Shown: positions 24,501-33,619, counted from the first letter of the stretch. The stretch is DNA of 64,000 bases from Cricetulus griseus (GCF_003668045.3 NW_023276806.1:259820537-259884536); one strand, 5' to 3'. The notes: generated by a model from the letters alone, not told the origin. Program-made: numbers and translations.

Positions 24501-25776
24501 TCCAGGCACCAAACTGTTGATTCTAAGAGATTATATTCTGATGTTATTTTTTTTAAGATTTATTTATTATGTACACAACAATCTGCCCCCATATATGCCT
24601 GCACATCAGAAGAGGGCACCAGATCTCATTATAGATGGCTGTGAGCCACCTTGTGGTTGCTGGGAATTGAACTCGGGACCTCTGGAAGAGTAATCAGTGC
24701 TCTTAACCACTGAGGCATCTCTCCAGCCCATGTTCTGATGTTATTTTCAACTGAGCTCTGCTCGCAAATTTAAAACAGTCGAGGCTGTCCTTACATGGTT
24801 CAGAAGCATGTCTCACCTGCTGGGGAGAAAGCCCCCACAAGCCTCAGGCACCTACTCATATAGGAATCGCCCACTCTCCCTATTAGAACCTAAGCTCCCT
24901 TGGGTGCTCTGGCCCGGTTTAAAGCACCTTGTACTATTGACAGCCGCACCAAAGACTTTTCCAATTAAACACTGAGCTGCAGAAAGAAAAGTCATTTTCC
25001 AAGTCTGAAACCTTGCTGGCCAATAGCAGTCCCTCGACGACACAAACTGAGGAACATTCCTAATCTTCAAATGTCAGAGTACGGAAACTAAATGGGAAAA
25101 GGAAAAGAAGCCAAAACGGACTGCCACTAAGTCCTTCGGTTCCTGGGTCACTACTTGCTCCACCATTCACTTGAGTCAAGCATCCCTTGACCCACCACTA
25201 CGGGAATAACGTAAAGCAAAACCACTATTGGGAAGGACTAAGAGGGAGATGCCCGCTTCAGGCTCTGCGTGCATCCTGGGACTGGGAGGTGTCGGGGTAT
25301 AAACCTAAAAACCCCGCACAGCAGCTAGAGCCGGGTTGCTGGACACAGACAAGGGGCGGGAAGCACGCCTGTGCTCGGTGAGAGCCAGCAGAGTTCGCAA
25401 TACACCAGGCTCACCAGTGAGGTTCCGGGCAGGTCAGTCTGGAGCACCCAGACCCCAAGTCTGGCCTCCGCGACACGCACGTGACTCGGCCCTCCCCACG
25501 ACGCGCAGGCGCCGCAAAGTCCGGAAGTGCCCGGACTCCACCCCAACGGAGCGTGCGCCCCAGACCCGCCGTGCAGGTCGTGGGGACTCCGAGGTCGGGG
25601 AACAGGGAGGAGGAGGAGGAGGCCTCATTCGGGACAGCGGCGGTGAGGCCCCGCGGTGAGGCCCCGCCACCGGCCCGGGCCTCTTACCTGCTTGTAGTGG
25701 AGATGGCCAGGAACCTGCTGCCGCCCCGCACCACGAGCGTTTGGCCGCACAGCGCCAGCCCCGCGGAGCTCGCCAT
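9764..25776 (-). CDS. Wdr4: Wdr4, WD-repeat non-catalytic subunit of tRNA (guanine-N7) methyltransferase (11 exons)
   Basis: The product is the beta-propeller partner of METTL1. The heterodimer methylates G46 of a subset of tRNAs, and WDR4 is the scaffold that helps position the tRNA; it acts mainly in the nucleus. I assembled coding exons 25688-25776, 24207-24275, 23449-23592, 16684-16840, 16028-16140, 14217-14277, 13632-13730, 12826-12890, 11913-12096, 11265-11334 and 9764-9954. Their lengths sum to 1242 nt: 413 residues plus stop. All junctions are GT-AG and every phase matches. Landmarks include the N-terminal MASSAGLALCGQ, a WD-type repeat DGTLRLWEYRSG (about residues 212-223), ADRDEKIRVSW (165-175), and the C-terminal basic tail YLKKKEERLQQQLKKKRQR. 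The equivalent of the human disease residue R170 appears to be the conserved Arg 172. No stop or frameshift is seen, so the gene looks functional. Ndufv3 lies head-to-head 11 kb away. Confidence 0.96.
10000..11260. other. Wdr4 intron 10
   Basis: About 1.3 kb between exons 10 and 11. It holds a short T-run at 10990-11003; no SINE or RNA gene was recognised. Confidence 0.6.
11265..11334 (-). CDS. Wdr4: Wdr4 coding exon 10
   Basis: 70 nt; encodes AVPEGAVSRRLCSHLRESWA and MLE. Acceptor TTGCAG, donor G|GTGAG. Confidence 0.92.
11913..12096 (-). CDS. Wdr4: Wdr4 coding exon 9
   Basis: 184 nt; encodes VPVVFIFQLDASKQQL through GLWVLQDCRDAPLVLW to QWQ, ending in phase 0 at CAG|GTGAGT. The only acceptor that preserves phase is TGCAAAG|C, which lacks a pyrimidine at -3 but follows a good CT tract. 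Confidence 0.93.
12325..12447 (-). mobile_element. URR1-like hAT-Charlie fragment
   Basis: The 3' part matches the rodent URR1 pattern ('gttatgaagtagcattaggaagg' split by changes, ending 'gagaaccactg'), a non-autonomous hAT transposon. It lies in Wdr4 intron 8. The other end is diverged. Confidence 0.65.
12826..12890 (-). CDS. Wdr4: Wdr4 coding exon 8
   Basis: 65 nt; encodes GLAASRIAFWGQESCVVLLC. Acceptor TTGCAG, donor GTG|GTAAG. It is short and has no start codon of its own. Confidence 0.9.
13632..13730 (-). CDS. Wdr4: Wdr4 coding exon 7
   Basis: 99 nt, phase 0 at both ends; encodes the clearest WD signature, DGTLRLWEYRSGCQLQCC. Donor AAG|GTAACT. Confidence 0.95.
14217..14277 (-). CDS. Wdr4: Wdr4 coding exon 6
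   Basis: 61 nt; encodes FVSRILVVPSHPELLLSSSG and ends in phase 0 at GGG|GTAAGT. Confidence 0.95.
14290..16020. other. Wdr4 intron 5
   Basis: Apart from the B1 fragment, I see unassigned intronic sequence without coding or RNA features. Confidence 0.55.
15098..15173 (+). repeat. 3'-fragment of a B1 SINE with long A-tail
   Basis: 'aggcttcaaagctacacaga' through the B1 end, then about 31 A at 15143-15173; 5'-truncated. In Wdr4 intron 5. Confidence 0.85.
16028..16140 (-). CDS. Wdr4: Wdr4 coding exon 5
   Basis: 113 nt; encodes AVSPDDQFVLTADRDEKIRV and continues to FCLGHTE. It contains the two positions equivalent to human D164 and R170 (here 166 and 172), both conserved. Donor GA|GTAAGT. Confidence 0.96.
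16684..16840 (-). CDS. Wdr4: Wdr4 coding exon 4
   Basis: 157 nt; encodes RTVVRRCTALVFTASEDQ through LELGHLSMLLDV and ends in phase 0. This exon carries the conserved VLVADKSGDVYSF strand pair. Confidence 0.96.
17210..17432 (-). repeat. B2/B3 SINE
   Basis: Minus-oriented B2-class element starting in a T-rich ATT tract and ending in the complement of the tRNA-like head. A short duplication-like palindrome 'gttactagagtaac' interrupts the body. Confidence 0.88.
17685..17913. repeat. Inverted pair of B1 SINEs
   Basis: A minus B1 at 17685-17790 is fused directly to a plus B1 at about 17791-17913. The two could fold into a hairpin in the Wdr4 pre-mRNA (intron 3). Confidence 0.85.
17936..18020 (+). 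repeat. B1-like SINE fragment
   Basis: 'catgatgacacacattgtaa' plus 'cccagcacccaggaggctg' resemble a diverged B1 or proto-B1. It is truncated on the right. Confidence 0.6.
18030..19750. other. Wdr4 intron 3, middle part
   Basis: No recognised repeat or gene. A 185-codon plus-strand frame at 18946-19503 has no domain character and is antisense within the intron. Confidence 0.5.
19754..19880 (+). repeat. 5'-truncated B1 SINE with A-tail
   Basis: B1 body from 'ggaggcagaggcagg' to 'ccctgtctct', then about 24 A to 19880. Confidence 0.9.
20365..20575 (+). repeat. B3-type SINE
   Basis: tRNA-derived SINE ('actggctgctcatgcaaagg', 'catccacatggtagcccaca') ending in CA-rich and A-rich sequence. Confidence 0.8.
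21140..21350 (-). repeat. B3/B4-like SINE, diverged
   Basis: TG-rich start, 'acatgtgaaggtcagaggac' and 'gtgattacagatgcatgcc' are consistent with a minus-oriented B3/B4-class SINE. Exact borders are unclear. Confidence 0.5.
21364..21560 (+). repeat. SINE fragment with (CATA)n microsatellite
   Basis: A B3-like stretch leads into a (CATA)n/(TA)n tract at 21483-21548. Confidence 0.85.
21848..21995 (-). repeat. B1 SINE with internal triplet expansion
   Basis: A full minus B1 whose end, normally 'gcgccaccac', is expanded into CGC and CAC triplets at about 21968-21995. Confidence 0.9.
22390..22505 (+). repeat. End of an old rodent dispersed repeat
   Basis: 'aataaaccctccttccttaa' followed by 'gttgcttctgttgggg' resembles the 3' end of the family whose start is seen at 8284. 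Degenerate. Confidence 0.4.
22510..23440. other. Wdr4 intron 3, proximal part
   Basis: No repeat or gene recognised in this stretch next to exon 3. Confidence 0.45.
23449..23592 (-). CDS. Wdr4: Wdr4 coding exon 3
   Basis: 144 nt; encodes GEDGQPIDKG and then propeller strands containing SGSYFALTDDSKRLILF. Acceptor TTCTTCAG, donor AG|GTATG. Confidence 0.95.
24207..24275 (-). CDS. Wdr4: Wdr4 coding exon 2
   Basis: 69 nt; encodes the acidic loop SDDDCVFTYDCSAAEKKSV. Acceptor CTATAG, donor GG|GTGAGA. Confidence 0.94.
24549..24730 (-). repeat. B2 SINE in Wdr4 intron 1
   Basis: Complete minus B2, from the T-rich AAGATTTATTTATT start to 'catctctccagccc'. Its internal Pol III promoter points the same way as Wdr4. 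Confidence 0.94.
25688..25776 (-). CDS. Wdr4: Wdr4 coding exon 1
   Basis: Encodes residues 1-29 and two bases of codon 30. The ATG at 25776-25774 sits in a strong context (gcccATGg on the minus strand) inside a CpG-rich region, and the donor is CAG|GTAAG. The first propeller strand starts here. Confidence 0.95.
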
Positions 25777-25839
25777 GGGCCCGCCCGCGGCCTCCGCACA
25801 CGTGCGACGCACCGCGCCCTCCCTGCTGGCGCCCGCCAG

Positions 25840-25847
25840 TGACGTCA
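25840..25847. promoter_or_regulatory. Palindromic CRE (CREB/ATF site)
   Basis: Exact TGACGTCA about 64 bp upstream of the Wdr4 ATG in a TATA-less CpG promoter, where such sites are commonly functional. Confidence 0.75.
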
Positions 25848-25899
25848 CTCAGCGCCGCGCCATGGGCGAGCCGGCTTGGAGCATGCGCACAGGGAGTGG

Positions 25900-27415
25900 T
25901 CGCCTTTGTTTCTGAGTACCCGAGGGTGCTGCTGCTCCAGAGCTGGGTCCTCCCCATGCACCTTTCCTATTGACTGGCTTTCTGGTCCGTCAGGTTCGGT
26001 GCTTCTAAGTTCTAGGGCTTCCTCTTGGACGGAGCCTGGTACCCAGAGGGTGCCGGTAAAAAGCTGCCGAATGGCGTCAGTGCTGGATGGCCAGGCCCAG
26101 TCTGTCTCAATTCAGGCAAGGCCGCTGGAACTGTGCTACGCACCCTCTTCGTGTACGACAAAGTCGCCTCGATCCCCCCTGTCTAAACGTGTTTAATGGT
26201 GTGCCTCCCCAGGTCCACAAAAGACTCGTCCCGTCCCAGTGGCTCTAAAAGGCCCAGAATGCGGTGCTATCTTACTGGTTGGATGTGGGCCCCCGAGGCA
26301 GCTCCTAAAAAGATGGTTTATCGACCCCCATCACATCCTAGTCTGTGACTCGCAGCAAAATCAGTCACTAATGCTGTGTAGAATTGCCGTCTTAACGCTG
26401 TGCGGATCCCCGAGCGAGTCCATTTTATAAAGCTCCATTTTTCCCTCAGACAGAGTGACTCTTCATTTTACTTGTGCAAGTAAACACTCACCAACTCTAA
26501 TGCAGAGCAGAGACTGATAAAAATCACTTGTGCAAATTAAATCACCACCTACAAACTAAATAAGTTAAATCAGGGGTGAATCAAAATCCTGAGCTTATCA
26601 AACACCAATAAATAATGCAAGCCCTTTGTCTGGGCCCTAAAGAGAAAGTTGTACCTAATGCTAAGGTACCACAGAACACACCTGTCAAAAAAACAAAAAC
26701 CCACCTGTCATCAAGCCCTTCTGCACAGTGCTGACAATGTGGAAAGGCACAAGCATGTCCATTTATGTAACAGCTTACTCAAAACCTAACATGTGACTCG
26801 GGGGAGGGACCCACACATGACAGGATCTTTGGTCGATCACAATTCTGAAGCTCACTGGGCAGAGTTTTTAGTATCCATTGGAGCAGGTTATGCCTTGACT
26901 GGGCCTGAGATCTACCCTCTTAGGTGCCTCTCCTTTTCCAGAACTTTCTTGGCTACTTTGATGAAAGAGCCCTTTGAGTGACTTTCCCCCTTCCTGCCCT
27001 TGGGAAATCTGGAGCCCAGAGGCCTCTGTTCCTGTTAAACTACCCATTTTATCTTGCACCCGTTGGTGGTGCTTAAGTCCAGGTTCCTGGAAGGTTATTC
27101 AGTATTAATGCCCCCCCAAAAAATAGGTGGGCTCCAATTTAAACATAGCTGGGAAGTTACTGGCAATTGATGGCTTCTGGAAGTGAGGGGGTGGTCAACT
27201 TTCTTCAAGAATATGGCTCTGAGAAGTCATATGACCCATAATCTAGTAGATGGTTCCATACCCATGTGTACTAGCAGCAATGAGTGAATCACGAGCACAC
27301 ACACAAATAACAAATTTGGCTTCCTCCGGGTTCCTGTTATGTGCTGTTGCCAAATTTCAAATCCCTGAGCAAATGCTACCCAGAAATAATCACTCTGGCA
27401 GCAGGTTCAGTTTTT
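25900..27415. other. Spacer between Wdr4 and Ndufv3, proximal part
   Basis: Initially moderately CpG-rich (to about 26410), then ordinary A/T-rich spacer. No gene supported; the frame at 25876-26196 lacks splice or domain evidence. Confidence 0.5.
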
Positions 27416-27418
27416 GTT

Positions 27419-27615
27419 GTTTTGTTTGTTGTTGTTTTGGGGGCTTTTGTTTGTTTGTTTGTGTTGGTTTTTCGAGACAGGGTTTCTCTGTGGCTTTGGA
27501 GGCTGTCCTGGAATCCACTCTGTAGACTAGGCTGGCCTCAAACTCACAGAGATCTGCCTGCCTCTGCCTCCAGAGTGCTGGGATTGAAGGCGGACAAGAC
27601 CATGCTTGCTGCCCC
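27419..27615 (-). repeat. B1 SINE with (TTTG)n tail
   Basis: The tail complement is a G/T-rich (TTTG) tract at 27419-27465, followed by the minus B1 body to about 27612. Confidence 0.9.
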
Positions 27616-27619
27616 AAAA

Positions 27620-28518
27620 GCCATTGGCTAAACAGATCAAAATCCTGTAACACACCACCACCTGGCCAGGTTCAGTTTTAGAATTTACTAGGCAATTCAC
27701 TTTGCCTCTGTGTCTCCCCCTCCGCCCTCTTTCTTCTTCCTCCTACACCTCCTCTCCCCCTCCCCCCTCACTGCTAACTACTTAGGTTTCTTCCCCCCAC
27801 TTTCAAATAATTGCTACAATTAAATTGTCAAATTCCCCCCTGGACCCTGCTGGGATACTAATTAGGAAATAATTGAATGTATTAAACTGTTTGGAAGAAA
27901 ATTAGCATGTTTAAAAAAAAGAAAAGAAAATTAGCATGTTTATAGTGTGTAGAAACACCTTTTCTCTTCCTCTAATAGCTTCTCTTATAGTATTATCTGA
28001 CATTATCCTTTAAAGGCATAGACGAAATATTTAAATATACCCTTACCAAAATATATGGGGTTTTGCTCACATAATGAGATCTTTTAAAATTATATTTGGT
28101 ATTTGTTCCTGCTGTCTAGAGATGCAGTTTGTATTTTTGCAAATTGCTCTTTCACCCAGCAGTTTTTCTGATTCTCACCATGTTTCTCACTATCTCATGG
28201 GACTTGCTAGCAGACATTGCCAGCTGTCCTGGAATGTAGCCATCTGCCCTTGCAGAGGGAGGGGCCATTGCAGGCTACCTAGGTCTTCAGGTCAGCTCTG
28301 TGCTGTTGTGGCCCGGCCTTTCTCAGCCCCAAACCACAGAAGTCACGAGGTCCGGCCTGAGTGGGGGAGCATGGACTTGGAAATTCCTAGTAACCCAATG
28401 GTGATAAAGACCAGACACAGGCATCTTGTCATCTTTGGAGAGCTCTCAGTTCCATGCTGCGAACTGCCATTTATTCTAGGATTTTCCTCAACTGCTTTCT
28501 AACCATTATCCAGTGATA
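27620..28518. other. Spacer, pyrimidine-rich and A/T-rich
   Basis: 27700-27830 is a CT-rich tract with C-runs. A duplicated 'agaaaattagcatgttta' occurs at about 27896-27912 and 27926-27942. No gene recognised. Confidence 0.45.
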
Positions 28519-28522
28519 GCAG

Positions 28523-29055
28523 TGTTAGACCCCCAAAAACTCAAGTATCCAGGGTCCCAGGCCACGTTCTCGGTCACCCCAATCACCAGGCGGATTCGAG
28601 AGCTTGCTGCAAACTGCACGAGGCTTTATTGTAATTTAACGAGCTAACCCCATGTTAGTTCGGGTCTTTTACCCACCCGCCATGGCAGATGGCTAGAAAA
28701 GACGGTTCGAAGCCGCTGCGTACAGATCTTTATAGGGCAGCGTAAGGGGAGTGTCTAGGGGTACGCACAGGCTCACGATTGGTGTGCCTCCAGGCTTAGA
28801 GGGCTTGCCCTGTGTTGATTGGTCAACTGGTTGTTATGGCCCATAGGCCCTCCCAGGGTGGTTGCTATGCTCTCTACGTCATTGCTGTGCTTTGTCCGTA
28901 AAGCACACCCAGGGTCCTAAAGCATAGCGCCACCAGCTAACTTCCGATTGGTTCCTTGTCACCAGGCAGGCATCTAACTTTCTAGTGTCTGGGACAAGGT
29001 CATAGAAGCACGTGTTCGGCTGTTATGGCTGCCAAAAGGGAAGCTGGTCCCTTCA
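28523..29055 (-). mobile_element. Solo LTR of an endogenous retrovirus
   Basis: On the minus strand the element starts TGAAGGGACC, ends GGGGGTCTAACA and is flanked by 4-bp GCAG copies (28519-28522 and 29056-29059), giving about 533 bp. The U3 part holds several CCAAT boxes (ATTGG on the plus strand near 28780, 28819 and 28949), a TATA box CTATAAAG near 28730, and AATAAA at 28630-28625. No primer-binding site or gag follows, so it is a recombined solo LTR. A 4-bp duplication suggests a gammaretrovirus-like element, but the short inverted termini match only partly, so the borders are provisional. Confidence 0.75.
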
Positions 29056-29059
29056 GCAG

Positions 29060-29555
29060 AGACTATTCCCCGAACCTCTCTCTCTAGGCCCTCTCAACAG
29101 AAACCCCCAAACAGTCTCTACCCACGTAGACTTGGCCCTCTGCCCAGGTGCAGGCCTATTCAAATGCTTAGTTCTGTGGGACATTCTCCACTGAGGCTAT
29201 GCCATTCAACAGCAAATCAGCTAGTGTCCACAATATAATGCAGACAGAGCTCCTGAGCTCCAGAGGTTTGGACCCTGAGAAATCCTCTAATGGAATTTTT
29301 CTCGGCTCCCGACACTGTGCCAGATGAGTTTCTCCAGAACACCCAGACAAAAAAATGTGTTCTCCTGAACAGCACTCACCACTGTTGGACAAGCCCATGT
29401 GGTCCCACATGTGACCCCACTCAGGCTTTGCAGTGCCACCTAATCTCCATCCCAGAGGAGATGGTGGCTTCCTGCTGTGGTGAATCTCTTCAGCACTTCC
29501 ATCATGGTGCACTGTCCTTAAATGTCCCCGCCAAAATTCACATTGAAGTTCATTG
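29060..29555. other. Spacer, no gene recognised
   Basis: Frames at 29168-29512 (minus) and 29290-29694 (plus) overlap and have no support. Confidence 0.4.
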
Positions 29556-29765
29556 TGGGTTAAGAGGCACAGGGGTTAAGAGCTGCTCTTTCAGAGAATC
29601 CAGGTGCAATTCCCAGGATCCACATGGTGGCTCACAATTATCTGCAACTCCAGTTCCAGGGGATCTATCGCCCTTTTCTGGCTTTGGGGGGTAATGTATG
29701 CACATGGTTCATGGGCATACATTCAGGCCACACACCCATTCACATAAAACAAAAATAAAGAAATC
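29556..29765 (+). repeat. B3/B2-class SINE
   Basis: 'ttaagagctgctctttcaga' head, 'ggatccacatggtggctcac' body, CA-rich then A-rich tail. Confidence 0.85.
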
Positions 29766-29772
29766 ACAACCA

Positions 29773-29931
29773 CCAGGCGGTGGTGGCGCATGCCTTTAAT
29801 CCCAGCACTTGGAAGGCAGAGGCAGGCGGATCTCTGTGAGTTCGAGACCAGCCTGGTCTACAAGAGCTAGTTCCAGGACAGCCTCCAAAGACACAGGGAA
29901 ACCCTGTCTCGAAAAACCAAACAAACAAAAA

Positions 29932-29971
<40 letters not shown>

Positions 29972-29972
29972 A
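29773..29972 (+). repeat. B1 SINE with (AAAG)n tail
   Basis: Nearly intact, low-divergence B1 (29773-29927), then a pure AAAG tract to 29972. Its 'ctacaagagctagttccagg' is the cricetid-style form. Confidence 0.96.
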
Positions 29973-29979
29973 ATCACAA

Positions 29980-30122
29980 CCTAGTGTGGTGGCACACACC
30001 TCTAATCCTAGCCCTCAAAAGGCAGAGGCAAGCAGATTTCTGTGAGTTGAAAGCCATCCTAGTCTACATCGTGAGTTGCAGGACAGCCAGGGCTATGTAG
30101 AGAGACCTTGTCTCAAAAATAA
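29980..30122 (+). repeat. B1 SINE
   Basis: Second B1 in tandem, more diverged, ending 'cttgtctcaaaaataaat'. Confidence 0.92.
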
Positions 30123-30126
30123 ATAT

Positions 30127-30378
30127 TTTTTGAAGATTTATTTATTCATGTATTTTATGTATACAAGTGCTTTGTCTTCATGTATGTCTGCACACTAGAA
30201 GAGGGCATTTTAAAATTTATTTTAACTTTATTTTATTTGTATTGGTGTGAAGGTGTCAGATCCACAGGAACTGGAGTTTCAGACAGCTGTGAGCTGCCAT
30301 GTGATTGCTGGGAATTGAACCCGGGTCCTCTGGAAGTGCAGCCAGTGCTCTTAACCACTGAGCATCTCTCCAACCCCT
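30127..30378 (-). repeat. Composite B2 SINE (two copies fused)
   Basis: A minus B2 tail segment to about 30208 ('agaagagggcat') is followed by a second B2-like tail start and then a complete B2 head portion. This suggests an insertion or unequal recombination between two copies. Confidence 0.75.
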
Positions 30379-30379
30379 A

Positions 30380-30905
30380 AATAACTCTTCTTTTTGTGTG
30401 TGCATTTTACATGCATGCTGGAGACTCAAACTCAGGTCCTCATGACTACATAGCAAGTGCCCTTACCCACGGAGCCGTCTTCCCTGCTAAATAATTAGTC
30501 TTCATATGAAAAAAAGAATCCAGTCTCCACTTTGAGGTATTAAGTAATCAGGCCAGATGGGATAGTTAAGAAGTAACTAGGTCACAGGGGACAGATCATC
30601 CATCCATCATCAACAGGCCAAAGAGCTATCTCAGGAGTGGGTCTGTTAGGAAGGCCAGGTTGGATGGGCCCCATCCAGTCATGTGATGCTCTGCACTGCC
30701 TAAAACCTCTGCAGATTGTCCCCTACCTCATGAAGGCCGTCAGCAAATACAGTCCACCTTAGACTCCAAGCCTCCAGAACCTTAAACCAAATGAACCTTT
30801 GTTCTTTATGAATTATCCAGTGTTCGGTCATGCATTTCAACAACAGAAAATAGGAGTTAAGTGTCAGACTATGGACAAAAATAATCCACCCCCCCCCCAC
30901 TCCCA
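30380..30905. other. Spacer, no gene recognised
   Basis: Unassigned sequence; a poly-C run lies at 30890-30898. Confidence 0.4.
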
Positions 30906-30911
30906 GTATTC

Positions 30912-31059
30912 TTTTCAAGACAGGGTTTCTCTGTATAGCTTTGGAGCCTATCCTGGCACTCACTCAGTAGACCAGGCTGGCCTCGAACTCACAGAGACTC
31001 GCCTGCCTCTGCCTTCCGAGTACTGGGATTAAAGGCGTGCGCCACCAATGCCCGGCTCA
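30912..31059 (-). repeat. B1 SINE
   Basis: Complete minus B1 from 'ttcaagacagggtttc' to 'gccaccaatgcccggct'. Confidence 0.95.
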
Positions 31060-31385
31060 CCCCCAGTATTCTTCAAATAGAGTTTAATTAACCTTTAGGA
31101 GACAGAATTCTGTGTGACCTATAGAAAAATGACAGCCACCACCAGCACCCCATCCCCAACCCTGGTCTAAAGCTGCTAGTTGCTGCTTTCTAGAGGTAGA
31201 GGACACGTGCTGTGGAACCTTGGATAGAGCTAAGAACAGAGGAGCAGCCTCAGCCACCAGCACAATCTAGGCCACAGCACTTTGCTGACTGGGACATGTC
31301 AGAGCAATGGTCCCTCCAGAATCTCCTGAAATCTTGATCTGGCTTCTACTTCAGGTTCAGCAGCACTTTAAACTTTACTTCTTGC
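31060..31385. other. Spacer, no gene recognised
   Basis: Nothing recognised. Confidence 0.4.
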
Positions 31386-31628
31386 AGAGCTAGAGAGATG
31401 GCTGGAGGGGGTGGGGGTAGGCGTTCATGCATTCTGCACTTTGAGAGGACCCAACTTTGGTTTCCAGCACCAACATTGACCTCTATGGGATTACAATTAC
31501 CTGTAACTCCAGTTCCAGGAAGATCTGTGACCCAGCATCCTCTTCTGGTCTACACAGGCACTGCACACACATGTACAAACACACACAGAAGCGTTCTTGT
31601 ATACATAACAGAAAATAATAATAATAAA
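31386..31628 (+). repeat. B3/B2-class SINE, diverged
   Basis: 'agctagagagatggctgg' head and 'acctgtaactccagttccag' body, ending in (AAT)n. Confidence 0.8.
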
Positions 31629-31642
31629 AAAACCTAAATCTT

Positions 31643-31815
31643 AGCCAGGTGTGGTGGGGCACACCTTTAATCCTAGCACTTGGAAGGCAGAGGCAGGTGG
31701 ATCTCTGTGAGTTCATGGGCACCCTGGTCATGAGTTCTAGGATAACCAGGGCTACAAAGAGAGCCTCTGTCTCACAAAACAAACAAACAAAAACCCAAGA
31801 TAAATAAATAAACCT
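31643..31815 (+). repeat. B1 SINE
   Basis: Plus B1 'ggtgtggtggggcacacc' to 'gtctcacaaaac', then an A-rich tail with AATAAATAAAT. Confidence 0.93.
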
Positions 31816-31885
31816 TTAAAAATTTATATCTTGTACTTGTCCCCCAACCCTCTGCCACACTCCCCCACCTGTACTTCTGGTATTG

Positions 31886-32155
31886 TGTGTTCTGTATAAT
31901 AGCCCTGGCTGTTCTGGAACTCACTCTGTATACCAGATCAGCCTCAAACTCGAGATCCTCTGCCTCTCAAGTGCTGGAATTAAAGGTGTGCACCACCACC
32001 CAACAGTTATTTTGTTGTTGTTTTGTTTTGTTTTTGTTTTTTATTTTTGTGGCAGGGTCTTACTATATAGACCAGGTTTCTCTTGAACTCATGGAGATCT
32101 GACTGCCTCTGCCTCCAACAAGTGCTGAGATTAAAGGTGTGAGCCACAAAACTCA
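31886..32155 (-). repeat. Two adjacent degenerate B1 SINEs
   Basis: Minus B1 remnants at about 31888-32004 and 32030-32155, separated by a TTTTG tract. Confidence 0.82.
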
Positions 32156-32159
32156 GCCT

Positions 32160-33415
32160 TTTCCCCCTCTTTGACCAAATGCTATTTAGGTTCTGGCTTC
32201 CCCCACTGTGCTGTGTAAGCTTCCTGATAGGTTCTGTCCCTGATAGGCTTAAGCACTGATGTATAGACACTGCACTGTAACTTTTCCAGTCACAATCCCC
32301 ATCGTGTGATCTTTCCCAAAGATATGAAACATTTATGCAAGCCTGATGGAGAGGGCACTGACAGACCAAAGGATTCAATCTGTTCCACAAATAAATAAAC
32401 CACTCCAACTTTCATCTCAAGGAGAATGAGAGATCATTTGTTCTGAGCGAGCACAGATTTAGGTTCCATATTCCAATGTGGAAGCGGTTTCATGAAGTTT
32501 TTATGGTAACAGAACAAAGAGGAATTACAAACCAAGGCACCACTTAAATACATTGGTGGGGATGTTGAATGGCAGTTTCAGCAATGTGGAGAAATCTCAG
32601 CTGGAAGTCTGAGCTGCCACCTCATAACTCTTAGCCCTTTGATTAGTGGAGAAGGAGGTTTGGTTAAGTTAATACATCCCAAGGATTTTATCTATTTGTC
32701 AGTATGTTAGGTCACACACAGAGGAACACAAGAAATGACTACTTAGGAGGCTAAAGATAGCCCAAGGTAAAGTGTAATCAGGCTCTGGCCCTGCAACATT
32801 CCAACCTCACCACTAGTTAGTGCAGTTCTAACTAGTCACTCAGCCTCTGCAGACAGCGGCCTTCCAGGAATTCTTCATACATCCAAGTCCAGTCTGGTGA
32901 ACCAATGAATTTATTTTTGGCTGTTTACAGAGCATGACTAGAGGCATCTACACTAATTGGAAGTCCTCTGAACACCTCACAGGCAGCCTTACCACCAAGC
33001 ACATCCATCTCCCTTGGAGGACTCACAAAGAGCTGCGTCACTCAAAACTCCCACCCCTAATGAATTCTTTACCTCTTCCATAGTCTTGAGGGAGGCCTCA
33101 TGAGCCTCATGCTCCCTCTAGGAGGAAATGCCAATGGTCCAGACTTGTGAGGAAGCTCCATGGAGCTTCATCTACTCTAATTCCAAGCAGGGCTCATGTC
33201 CAGCCCTGAGGAAACAACCATATTGCACTCATGTTCCCTCCACACAAAATATCCCCAAAGCTCCCCACCACCCACTCTTGTTCTTTCTCCCCTACACTCA
33301 CCCCCAGCTACCTATCCCCTCCACTAACAACCTGGTTTGTAGCTACACCCTGTCTGCATTAGTCCATTTGCTGTTGCTGTAACAAAATAGTTGTGAGTAG
33401 CTTATAAAGAAAATA
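32160..33415. other. Spacer, no gene recognised
   Basis: About 1.25 kb without a recognised repeat or coding signal. A URR1-unrelated A/T-rich stretch lies around 32380-32560. Confidence 0.4.
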
Positions 33416-33418
33416 ATG

Positions 33419-33617
33419 GGCTGGGCAGTGGTGGCACACACCTTTAATCCCAGCACTTGGGAGACAGAGGCAGGCAGATCTCTGAGTTTGAGATCAGTCT
33501 GGTGTACAAAGCAAGTTCCAGGACAGTCAGGGCAATGAAGAGGAACCCTGTCTCCAAAAAAAAATCAAAATAATAATCATAATCATAATTATCATAATCA
33601 TCATAATCATAATCCTA
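33419..33617 (+). repeat. B1 SINE followed by an (ATAATC)-type tract
   Basis: B1 33419-33562, then an imperfect ATAATC/ATCATA tract 33566-33617. Confidence 0.92.
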
Positions 33618-33619
33618 TT

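Larger units (their letters stand above)
25440..25900 (-). promoter_or_regulatory. Wdr4: CpG-rich promoter of Wdr4
   Basis: CpG-dense interval over exon 1 and its upstream flank. No TATA box is seen. A palindromic CRE TGACGTCA is at 25840-25847, an E-box CACGTG at 25799-25804 and an NRF-1-like GCATGCGCA at 25881-25889. The start site is not visible from sequence; it probably lies between 25780 and 25840. Confidence 0.8.

Noticed and set aside
25434..25957. Arg/Pro-rich frames on both strands over Wdr4 exon 1
   Set aside because: Typical CpG-island shadow frames. The true Wdr4 start is in another frame at 25776.
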